64,000 nt of DNA from Wolfiporia cocos (lineage: Eukaryota > Basidiomycota > Agaricomycetes > Polyporales > Phaeolaceae), in assembly GCA_029448655.1 (NCBI GenBank), contig JACCLO010000056.1:1-64000 (forward strand), given 5' to 3'. Below, piece by piece: positions 1 to 8,219 of this stretch (its first letter is position 1; every line of letters starts with the position of its first letter). The translations under genes and the position numbers were made by a program. Below the pieces are notes generated by a model that saw only the letters and a program-made list of their open reading frames with translations, searched no databases and was not told the origin of the DNA.

Positions 1-396
1 CAGCAGAGTGGCCCATAGCCATAGAGAATGAAAGGGGCTGGTTAGGCCCAATTGCCAAAATCCTAAGAATGAGGCATAAGGCCTCATTTGTCATACTTTA
101 TATACATCTGCGTGTACGCTAGTGTGTCTACCCTGAAGTGCTGATCTGTGCGCAGTAACTATGAGGTCAGGCATAACAGTAACTAGTCATGAGTATGTAA
201 TGAAAGTGTGACCATGTTATGGGTAGAGGCACGTGCGCCTACCCTAAGGGCGCTGATCGACGAGTGGTGCAGGGTTGTTACAGTAACTACAGGACGAAGG
301 GGAGAGGAATACCATAGTGTAGAGGGGCACATGCATGTACAGCAGTGCTCATAAAGCTATAGTGAGGGTGAATTCAACAGTAATATATCTGTGACA
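1..396 (-). mobile_element. LTR fragment (minus orientation)
   Basis: No reading frame here is credible. Read on the minus strand it looks like an LTR: it would begin with TGTCACAG at 396, and a TATATAAAG-like box lies near 96-106. A hairpin follows the box (AATGAGG 68-74 pairing with CCTCATT 82-88). The same TATA-plus-hairpin arrangement recurs in other LTRs of this window. The far end lies outside the window, so element identity and TSD cannot be checked. Confidence 0.5.
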
Positions 397-426
397 CTCT
401 GGGGAGTAAGCCCCAGAGTGTCACAG
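389..426. repeat. perfect 16-bp inverted repeat with 6-nt spacer
   Basis: Arms 389-404 and 411-426 are exact reverse complements, with AGTAAG between them. Each arm holds an LTR-type terminus (TGTGACA at 390-396, TGTCACA at 419-425), so the two termini face each other 22 bp apart. It may be a head-to-head junction of two LTR ends or simply a strong hairpin. Confidence 0.85.
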
Positions 427-986
427 CTTAAGTACATGAGGAACACTGTCACTGTATACTAGAGACCCACCCTAAAGGCAGGGTCTGTGCGTATTGCTGA
501 GTGCTACCTAAGTCATGTGCTGTAGTATCTAAGCTACTGACCATGTGACCATCTATGGGTGGGGCGACCTGTACCATTACGCTACACTGCTAAGTCCATA
601 CAAAGACACATGATGGGGTACTACCCAAGAACGTGGGTTTGAGACAGGGGGGGGGTACCTCTTTTCAGAATCTGTGACACACACAAGCCCTCATTGAATG
701 TGTATGAGAATGAGAGTGAGGCTGAGTATGCAAATCCCCAGAGATGCAATGGTTGACACAGGCCAGGTGTGGGAATGGAGAAGCTCAAGGTGCCAAAGTT
801 CAACACTGTTCTGCTACCCCCATCACTGAAGGAGAATTGTCTGCAGACGCTGGGCACACTTTCTGTTGTCAATCTTGTGCCAATTACTACAACTAACTTA
901 TCACCTGATGATGTACACTAGCCAATCAGGTGTGAGTACTGGTTTGGCATGCCAAGTGTGGTGAGCATGTCAAGCAGCACATTGGA
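427..986. mobile_element. LTR-derived debris
   Basis: No gene is visible. Short stretches such as the CCCTAAAGGCAGGGTCTGTG region near 470-490 resemble the upstream parts of other minus-strand LTRs in the window (for example around 27,310). Boundaries are not resolvable by eye. Confidence 0.35.
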
Positions 987-1243
987 TGTCAATTATGGAA
1001 GTGCAGGACTGATATCACAAGACGCACCATGGACCCAATGCAATGTGCTCATGAGTGGCAATATAGCCACTCCCCCAAAAGGGCTATGATAACAGCTTGG
1101 CTGTTATCAAGGGTCCGGCTATATCTGCAGTTCATATTCCCATGCTTGGTGCCTATTGTATTCAGGTCACCACCTTAGGGGGAATATACCCTAGTTACTG
1201 CTCCATAACGTCCTAGTATCTAGCGTGACCTAGATTTGTGACA
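987..1243 (-). mobile_element. LTR of the small non-autonomous family (minus orientation)
   Basis: The reverse complement aligns over about 220 nt with the two LTRs of the small element at 25,497-26,458. Shared stretches include GGGAATATGAACTGCAGATA and the block around CCCTTTTGGGGGAGTGG. It begins TGTCACA at 1243 and can be read to a TTGACA end at 987. No TSD was found, so it is probably a decayed solo LTR. It interrupts or abuts a plus-strand pol fragment at 1244. Confidence 0.6.
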
Positions 1244-1411
1244 GAATTTTTCGAGCGAGAGTTCATGGCAATGGCTCTTGATACCTCCCATGTGGTGCCA
1301 GAATTGGATGAACCGATACTCCGAGAGATTTGTAAAGCATTGCTAGACAACAAGGTCACTAAGGATTACAAGGAGCTTGTCACAAAGTGGCATAGGCTCA
1401 CTACCATCTAA
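1244..1411 (+). pseudogene. Ty3/gypsy pol fragment (RNase H-integrase linker)
   Basis: An open stretch of about 55 codons ends at TAA 1409-1411. The segment LREICKALLDNKVTKDYKEL matches the linker between RNase H and integrase in element 1 of this window (its REIHKALLDNEVTKDYKGL near 5,850-5,900 on minus). The fragment is therefore a related but distinct gypsy copy, in opposite orientation and cut on the left by an LTR. It has no catalytic residues and is non-functional. Confidence 0.7.
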
Positions 1412-1817
1412 TATACCCCCAATACCGAATAGGTAGAGTACAACACCTAGTTGCTAAGGGGCCTTGGGGCCATAGCGAGGCGAGGTGGGCACACAAGACC
1501 AGCAAGACTAAGAATGCCAGCTAAGAGGGGAAACGCCCCCAACAACGAGATTGACAAGTCTGAGGTGTAAGCCTCAGACGACATACTATATATACATGAG
1601 GATGAGCGCAGGTGGGCCTTAGGGCCTACCCTAACGTAAGGGTCCATGCACTATCTACACAGCCTCTGTATATGTAAGCAAGTCATGTGCCTCTAGGGTG
1701 CCACGCTATGCTAGATGTTATACCGCTATACTACCTGATGAGGGCCAAACCATCATGTGACTTCAGTACCACTAGTGCCTTGGTTTGATTACTGAAGGGG
1801 ACCCAAAATCTGTGACA
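1412..1817 (-). mobile_element. LTR fragment with TATA box and adjacent hairpin (minus)
   Basis: It begins with TGTCACAG on minus at 1817. A TATATATAG-type box lies at about 1586-1594. Just downstream in minus orientation is an 8-bp hairpin (GTCTGAGG 1558-1565 with CCTCAGAC 1572-1579). No coding potential is visible and the far end is unresolved. Confidence 0.5.
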
Positions 1818-1852
1818 CTTGCTGCATCATTAAGACTGACTAGTCTGTGCCA

Positions 1853-2394
1853 TGTCACAGTATTTACAGGACATGGCCATTTTTCTGCTATTTATAGCAA
1901 TTATTCTAGGATTTATACGTCTACCTATCAGTTATCAGGGACTTATCCCATTGCCAACCCTTATCACTTACACAAGGTACTTACACACTATTAAGCTGAT
2001 ACGACACATGCGACACGCTAGTCATAGACTATTAGTCAAGCTCTTCTATCAACCACGCGGCCTATCAATCCACATGGATAACACCAGAAGCAAGTCACGA
2101 CATATGTCACCATGACAGACACGTCACCACTACGTCACCCAGTCTAGCCAGTCTAGCTAGACCACTACATCATCAAGGCACACTGCCTATGACATCATGA
2201 GCACACCATGCTCATGCAACTATGGCACCATAGCTAAGTATAGCCAACAGGCTTTACTGCTATTGGCTGGCAACCCAATCCCGATCACGGATCACGGTGA
2301 CACAAACCCAAACCTAATACTCACTAATAGTGTTTCTTGAGGGCGGCTTAGAGGTATACACACACAAGAAGAGATAGCAAGTAAAAGTGTATGA
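1853..2394 (+). mobile_element. LTR 5' portion (plus), related to the array LTR
   Basis: It starts TGTCACAG at 1853. For about 110 nt it aligns loosely with the start of the array LTRs at 7,113, 12,090, 17,086 and 22,062 (shared GGATTTATACGTCTA and CAGTTATC-like segments). The TATA box and the 3' end typical of this LTR type are missing, so it looks truncated. The 2,395-2,484 stretch to its right is a piece of another, minus-strand LTR with a TATATATAC box at about 2,472. Confidence 0.45.
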
Positions 2395-2484
2395 GCGATG
2401 AGGTTGCTTGTTAGGCAGTAGCTCAATATCGAGGAGAACAGAACTGAGTTGTAACGCTCAGACTGTTCCAGTATATATACATGC

Positions 2485-3685
2485 TGACACAGAACAGTCT
2501 GTGGGACTCACCACTTATCCTCCAGTGGGGAGGGAGGTAAGGTAGACTATTCTAGTGCAGCTAAGTGAGAGGATTCTTAGGCGCATAGCCTAGAAGAATA
2601 GAACTAAGACGTATAGGACGCTTAGTCCCTATCTTATATACATGTTTGGTACTACTATACAGTATGTACCTAGTATGGCGTTGTGGCTGAGTAACCATCA
2701 ACGGAAGGAAGATCCATCTACGAATAGAAGGGTTAGCATGTGATACTGGTACGGTATCGGCATAAGGCATAGATGTGTGATTGTGCTAGAAATAGACCGT
2801 GGTAAGCCGGTAATGGCGAACCTATCATATTACCTGTAGACATTCACATGGGGGCGGTTGAGACCAGTATGACGACAAGGCCGAAGGCCGAGTCTTGAGG
2901 GGTAACTGCCATAGGCTGTATCCCGGGGAATGACTAAGGCGGAGCGCCGAGCCATTAGTGCCATTGGTCGTAAGCCCGAGGGCTAGACTGATGACGAGGG
3001 TATGATGCCAGTATGGTGCCATGTGTCTATACATAGGTCGGGACCTAGACATATGATGGTGGTGACATCATGATGATATCATAGTCTGGACAAGACCGTA
3101 GGTCTAGTCCATGACGTAGGTTATGACGTGGTACGGTTGCAAGCCGGACGTGTCATGGGGCATGACTAGCGTGTAAGCGCTGTGTCATTCTAGCTTAGTA
3201 GCGCATAAGCGTACGTTGAGAAGCCGTAAGGGCAATAATAACCGTAAGGTTATAGCCGTATGGGATAAGTACTGGATAACTCGTAGTTATGCGTATAAAT
3301 ACCGGATAAATGGCTACGGATAGCGGAAAAATAGGGCGTTTAGATAATACTGTGACACATGCAATACAAGACCCCTAATACTACTAGGACCTACGGTACT
3401 ATGGTATGAGTCAGGTTGCATGTGACCGTAAGTGATAACGTATGCGCTATGACTATGAATGAGTCAGATGGCAGGTGACTCTACAAGTGTAATGAGTCAG
3501 CGGTCACACATATGAGCATTAACATGTGATATCTGTGGAATGGGATGGAACCTGCTAGAAGGTTCCGTCGGCATCTAGTTCTACTGGGTCACGTGATCTA
3601 CAAGTATCCGTGCTACGCTAACTATGCTACAAACTGGACTACAAGTCTAGGAAAAATAGGGAAAAATATAGGAAAATTTGTGACA
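2485..3685 (-). mobile_element. Element 1: 3' LTR (1,201 bp)
   Basis: On minus the LTR starts TGTCACA at 3685, directly after a purine tract. It ends TGTCA at 2485, just past the GTGAGTCCCACAG block that recurs near the 3' end of several LTRs here. A TATATAAG box (2633-2640 on plus) lies 35 nt upstream of AGTTCTATTCTT (reading down from 2605). That 12-mer is exactly the self-primer of the tandem array. The 5' LTR was not identified on the right side, so the element is incomplete. Confidence 0.8.
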
Positions 3686-3719
3686 TTACCCCCTCTTCAA
3701 GATTTGCGGTCCCTGCAAA
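3686..3719 (-). promoter_or_regulatory. Element 1: polypurine tract and upstream hairpin
   Basis: On minus, GAAGAGGGGGTAA (3698-3686) immediately precedes the 3' LTR and is the expected plus-strand primer. Just upstream is a hairpin, TTTGC-AGGGACC-GCAAA (3719-3703). The AGGGAC loop recurs at the same relative position in the array units and, as AGAGAC, in the small element. Confidence 0.75.
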
Positions 3720-3721
3720 GG

Positions 3722-4453
3722 TTACTCGGTGATCGGTGGTTCGACATCTTGCCACTTGCTCGCTGAGGGCTCCATCAGGCGGTCCCAATCCTCATAGTCA
3801 TGAGGGAGTATTTTGACTTCTCCCAAGTGTCTACCAGTATGACCAAAGCCTTTGTCACCACGAGCTGTGTCCTTCAAGTATTGTTGATTGTACATGTAGG
3901 TTGTACTATGGTGGATTTCTGGTTGAGGGACAGGTTGCAGAAGTAATTGTGCTATCTTGTCCCTATGGTTAACCATGTATGGATATCCGGTGAAGTTGTA
4001 GAGCATGACTATCACTTCTCCACAGTAATCCCAGTCTATGACTCTGCCTTGTACCTGTATGCCCTTCTTCGCCATGCTAGAATGTGTCTCCAGTTTGCCG
4101 CTGAATCCATAAGGGAATAGGATTCTTAGGTCTGTTTTCACGAGCATGGTGGTGTGAGGGTTTATCCTGGTAGCTTCGGCTGAGTAGATGTCAAATCCGG
4201 TGGCATGTTCAGTGCCTCTTTCTGGATATGTGCCCTGGGGTCCTACTGCGAATTCGAGATATTCGTTGAAGCAAGTGCCTTCTTCTACGGAGTTGCCGAA
4301 TTTGTCCCGTACTAACCACTTCCGTACTTTCTTGCATTCTTCCGGAGTAAATTCACCTCTCTGCAGTGGCCAATCATCTGGCCATAGATAACAATCCCCA
4401 ACTTTCCAGTCTGGGTTGTCATCTGGTTCGAATACTTGAATATTGTGGGTGTG
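3722..4453 (-). CDS. Element 1: dUTPase domain downstream of the chromodomain
   Basis: dUTPase hydrolyses dUTP to dUMP and PPi and limits uracil incorporation during cDNA synthesis. All five family motifs are visible in order on minus: ATGFDIYSA, then GFSGKLETHSSMAKKG, then GRVIDWDYCGEV, then DKIAQLLLQP, and RGDKGFGHTG near the C-terminus. The frame is open and identical to that of the integrase ORF upstream, separated from it only by one TGA (4454-4456). An ATG lies at 4147, but motif 1 is upstream of it, so the functional protein must begin earlier, probably as a Pol C-terminal extension. A spacer of about 80 residues separates the stop from motif 1. The HSSMAKKG version of motif 2 lacks the usual Arg before SS. 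Confidence 0.85.
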   Translation of the reverse strand, partial: HTHNIQVFEPDDNPDWKVGDCYLWPDDWPLQRGEFTPEECKKVRKWLVRDKFGNSVEEGTCFNEYLEFAVGPQGTYPERGTEHATGFDIYSAEATRINPHTTMLVKTDLRILFPYGFSGKLETHSSMAKKGIQVQGRVIDWDYCGEVIVMLYNFTGYPYMVNHRDKIAQLLLQPVPQPEIHHSTTYMYNQQYLKDTARGDKGFGHTGRHLGEVKILPHDYEDWDRLMEPSASKWQDVEPPITE

Positions 4454-6133
4454 TCATCTTCGCGGAGCGGTATGTGCGTTAAGGGCATGTTCTGCCTTGT
4501 ATTCGTCTACCAACTCCTTAGTGTTGACGAAGTCATCTTCATATTCCCATGTGTCTTCTCCCATGGAGTACCCTAACCATCGCACCAGGAATTGTAGTTT
4601 TCCTGAGGGTGTGAATCTGTGGTTGAGTATTTGCTCCACTTCGTATTCTCCTGACTTATCTGGTTCTGGAGCTTCTTCCTTGCCGGTATATGGTGTTAGC
4701 TTTGACGCATGGAAGACCGGGTGATAGGCTCGGTATTGGCCATCCATGTGTAGTCTGAAAGTCACGGGTGACAGTTGTTCGACTATTTTGAACGGGCCGA
4801 TGTACCTGGGGGCCAAACTTCTTTCGGATGTTTGGTAATCCCTTACGTCTATCATAACCTTGTCTCCAACCTTGAAGGGTACTTTCTGGATCGATTGATT
4901 GTAATACCACTTCATACTGTCAGCTGCTAACTGCATTGCGGCTTTGGCTTGCTCCTGAGCGTTCCAACGATCGGTTGCAATTTCATTAAGGTCTGCTTTT
5001 GCCTGAATAGCTAAATCTGCTGGCCCAGCCTTTGGGTGCCTTCCCAACTCGACGTAGAATGGTGACATCTTGGTAGTCTCTGACGCTGCGTTGTTGTATG
5101 CAAATTCCGCCGTAGGCAGGAATTGAGACCAATTGTCTTTGCAATACGAGTTTACATAGCATCTGAGGTATTGTTCAAGTGTCTGATTCATTCTTTCCAT
5201 CTGTCCATCTGCCTGTGGGTGATATGCCATAGTCATGGCATGTTCTATCCCTAGCAGTTTACACCATTCGCCGAATAGTTTGGATGCAAACTGCACTCCG
5301 TGATCGGAAATGATACGTTTAGGTAGCCCATGTATTGGGTAAAACCTTCTGTATAGGACTCTTACGGGATCCTTTGTTCCGAATTTGCTGGAGATGGGGA
5401 AGAAGCATGCTCGCTTGGTCAAGCAATTGACTACAACCATGATTCCGTCATACACCTTGTTGTCTATCTTCGACTTGGGTAGGTACATAATGAAATCCAT
5501 GGTTATTATCTCCCATGGGGCTTCTGGTACTTCGTTAGGTATCAGGGGTCCATATGGCTTTTGCGGGCGATTCTTCATTTGCTGGCATGTGTCGCATTCC
5601 TGTATGTATTTCTTTACCGAGTTGGTTAGTCCTGGCCACCAGTAATTACGTGAGATGAGTTTGTATGTCTTCCATCTCCCCATATGCCCTGCAGTAGGGT
5701 GGTCATGGTGTAATTGTAAGACCTTATTTCTAAGCTCTTCTGGTGCCTTGGGAACGTAGATCTTGTTATGGTACAAGAGTAGACCATTCTCGTAGTTCCA
5801 GTCTCTGAGAGACTTGCCGAATTCGTGAGGTCCTGACTCCAATAGGCCTTTGTAGTCCTTGGTTACCTCGTTGTCTAGCAATGCTTTGTGTATTTCTCGT
5901 TGGAGTTCGTCATCTGGGATTACCAACTGATGGAGGGGCTCGAACGCAAGGATGGCTAATTCTCGCGCAAAGTTAACAAAAAATTCCGGTTTCAACAGAA
6001 TATTGTTCCTATTGTCGAGTTCCACCCCCTCTTCATGGTCTGGTCTCCTGGACAGAGGGTCTGCAGTAAGCATGGTTTTTCCTGGTTTATGGTGCATGGA
6101 GAAGTTAAATCTTGACAGATATAATGCCCATCT
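4454..6133 (-). pseudogene. Element 1: Pol, RNase H end, integrase and chromodomain
   Basis: This is the C-terminal half of a Ty3/gypsy polyprotein. It begins at the last RNase H residues (LTADPLSRRPD), then the HHCC zinc-binding region of integrase (LHHDHPTAGHMG ... ECDTCQQMK). The DDE core follows (ITMDFIMYLP, IISDHGVQF, and E in ADGQMERMNQ), and a chromodomain comes last (YEVEQILNHRF ... FLVRWLGYSMGEDTWEYEDDF). The chromodomain places the element in the chromovirus lineage, whose integrases target modified histones. The ORF has no natural start here because it continues from RNase H codons at 7,030-7,107 across a solo LTR. It ends at TGA 4454-4456, in frame with dUTPase. Catalytic residues look intact; the gene is broken by insertions rather than by heavy mutation. 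Confidence 0.92.
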
Positions 6134-7024
6134 TGTCACAGATCTGACATTTTTCCGCAATTAATTGCCATTTATCCGGTATTATTACGCATACCTACGA
6201 GTTATCCTGTACTTATCAGTACAAGCCGACATGCCGGTGTAACCTAACAGTTATTACCTAAGCCCAAGAGTGCTTACGCGCTACTAAGCATCTATGACAC
6301 GGCGCTTACACGCTAGTCATCAAGCATGACATGTTACATGACACTCTGTCACAAGACTAGACCTATGGTCTATTCTAACCCATGATACCATCATTACAAA
6401 TAATGATATCATCATGACATCATATGGTCTAGCCCCTGGCTATGACATCACTATGATGTAACCCCTTCGTCATCATTACCAATTATGACACCATTGGACC
6501 TAGGCCTACAGCCCAGTCCAATCCATAGCACGCCATCATTACACAATAATGGCATCACTATTCTAGACCCATGGTCTAGTACATTCCATGACATCATCAT
6601 TTCCAATCATGACGTCATTATGATCCAGGCCTCCGGCCCGGTAACCATGTATGCGGATCTTCTGATCCATCCCTCGTATCTTACTGGCTAAGTCCATTAC
6701 TGGCTAGCATGGTCACTATAGATACCTATGCATGATGCCTTATCGCATCATTATGATATACGGATGGTGCCATACTGACACCATCGCCTTATGCAAGCAT
6801 ATGACTAACACGTTTAGGGTAGGACCATTCCCTTACTTACGTAATCAAGTATAAGCATGTATATAAGATAGGGCTTAACGCCTTTAGTCGTTAGTTCTGT
6901 TCTTCTAGGCGCTGCGCGCCCTAGAAGAACTTCACCTCTCTTCTGCGCGCCTTCTGACTGCTTGCCTGCTTATTCCCCTCACCTTGTGGATTAGGCGGTG
7001 AGTCCCACAGTTAGATCTGTGTCA
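6134..7024 (+). mobile_element. Solo LTR (891 bp), TSD catct, inside element 1 RNase H
   Basis: It runs from TGTCACAGATC at 6134 to ATCTGTGTCA at 7024 and is flanked by catct at 6129-6133 and 7025-7029. Removing it with one TSD copy rejoins the RNase H codons ...RRQARW with ALYLSRF of element 1. It has a TATATAAG box (6860-6867) and, 33 nt downstream, AGTTCTGTTCTT (6893-6904). An 11-bp hairpin overlaps that site (6899-6909 with 6920-6930). GTGAGTCCCACAG lies near the 3' end. It is related to, but distinct from, the array LTR. Confidence 0.92.
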
Positions 7025-7029
7025 CATCT

Positions 7030-7112
7030 TGCCTGTCTCCTGGTGAGCTTCTGAGCCGTCTTGAAGTAGGTTAGGTTCAGATGATCCGACCATACTTCGA
7101 ATTTTTCCGGGT
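7030..7112 (-). pseudogene. Element 1: RNase H segment between two insertions
   Basis: On minus, this 83-nt island translates to [16 protein letters not shown] followed by [13 protein letters not shown], the classic end of gypsy RNase H. It links the RT/RNase H ORF (ending HYLEGHP at 23,173) to the integrase ORF (starting RWALYL at 6,133). It thus proves that the two outer ORFs belong to one element. Its right edge is the array TSD cgggt (7108-7112), its left edge the solo-LTR TSD. Confidence 0.93.
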
Positions 7113-8206
7113 TGTCACAGATTTATCTGGGGCTTACAGCATTTTTCCTACGATTATAGCAATTTACCTGGGATTTATACGTCTAACTACAAGTTATCTA
7201 CGGGTTAACTCCCATTGCCACCACGACAAGCTCTTAACTGGGCTTATCACCACATGACCAGCATACATAACGCTACGGCACCTTCCGGTCCAATAGCATA
7301 GTTACAGCTACGTCATAAAGGTCTCGCCCGTCAGAGCAAGACCAGCCACGTCATAGATCGTAGATCATAATGATAGGCCGAGCGCGGCACGCTCGCATAA
7401 TAATGTCCACATGTACAAACAGTGCCTCGCGGCCTTGTACTATTGGGTCGGCCTTCCCGGCTTCCCACCGCCATAAGATCCTTGATCACAATGGCACCTC
7501 AGGCGCGCCACGCCTTCGCATAATAATGGCAACACGGCCAAATAGCACTATATTAGCATCAAGGCAATATCGCTATAGGCTCGGCCTTCTCGGCCATCTC
7601 ACGGACTCGGCGTTCTCCAAGTCCCGGGCTTCTGCCATCACGGCGCTGCCCAAACACCGGTCCTCGCCTCACGGCTAAGACCAATACATGCCCCGGTAAC
7701 CATCCGGACCGGGCTGTAACACATGCCACGGTACTACCCGTCCAATGGCATAACGACCTCGGCGTCTCGCCTTGGTCATCCAACGAAGCACGGCCAATCG
7801 CCATTATGCCGCAAGGTATCCGGCAACCGGCTTCACCTATACCCGGGCTGCGCCCGCGTTAGTATCACAGATAAGACATAATCCCTCTATTACGATTGGG
7901 TCGGCCATTAGGGCCTTCCACGGCCATTCTAGATAGAGTAACTAAACATCAGATAAGATAAAGCTTCGCCACTTGGCAAAGCCACATAACCCGGTAAGGC
8001 AACCGCTAGCTAGTAGCACGTGCCCTCCCGACACAATGTATATAAGTAGGAGCCAAGCGCTCTTTAACTTCAGTTCTATTCTTCTCGGCGTACGCCGTAG
8101 AAGAACCTCCTACCTCCTACTGCGTCTGATAACCTCTTCCTCACCTAAGTCGCCTAGTTCATCGCAGGATACTGGCTTGGTGAGTCCCACAGAGCCATCT
8201 GTGTCA
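7113..8206 (+). mobile_element. Array LTR 1
   Basis: The 1,094-bp LTR runs from TGTCACAGAT to ATCTGTGTCA. The TATA box is at 8039-8046, and the predicted RNA start AGTTCTATTCTT is at 8072-8083. A hairpin follows (TTCTTCT CGGC 8079-8089 with GCCG and AGAAGAA 8094-8105). GTGAGTCCCACAG lies near the end. Short ORFs inside, including one of 102 codons, are not supported as genes because other copies carry non-triplet indels. Confidence 0.93.
8039..8083 (+). promoter_or_regulatory. Array LTR promoter: TATA box and self-primer RNA 5' end
   Basis: TATATAAG at 8039-8046 lies 33 nt before AGTTCTATTCTT (8072-8083), the usual distance to a start site. That 12-mer is the exact reverse complement of the primer-binding site right after the LTR (8208-8219). 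The same arrangement is repeated in LTR 2 (13019-13063) and LTR 4. Confidence 0.8.
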
Positions 8207-8207
8207 T

Positions 8208-8219
8208 AAGAATAGAACT
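8208..8219 (+). promoter_or_regulatory. Self-priming PBS of the array element
   Basis: AAGAATAGAACT begins two bases after the LTR and is an exact complement of the 12 nt at the predicted mRNA 5' end (8072-8083). It does not resemble the 3' end of a tRNA. Tf1/sushi elements are known to prime in this way, using the first 11 nt of their own mRNA. The same site follows LTR 2 (13188-13199) and LTR 3 (18194-18205). Confidence 0.85.
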
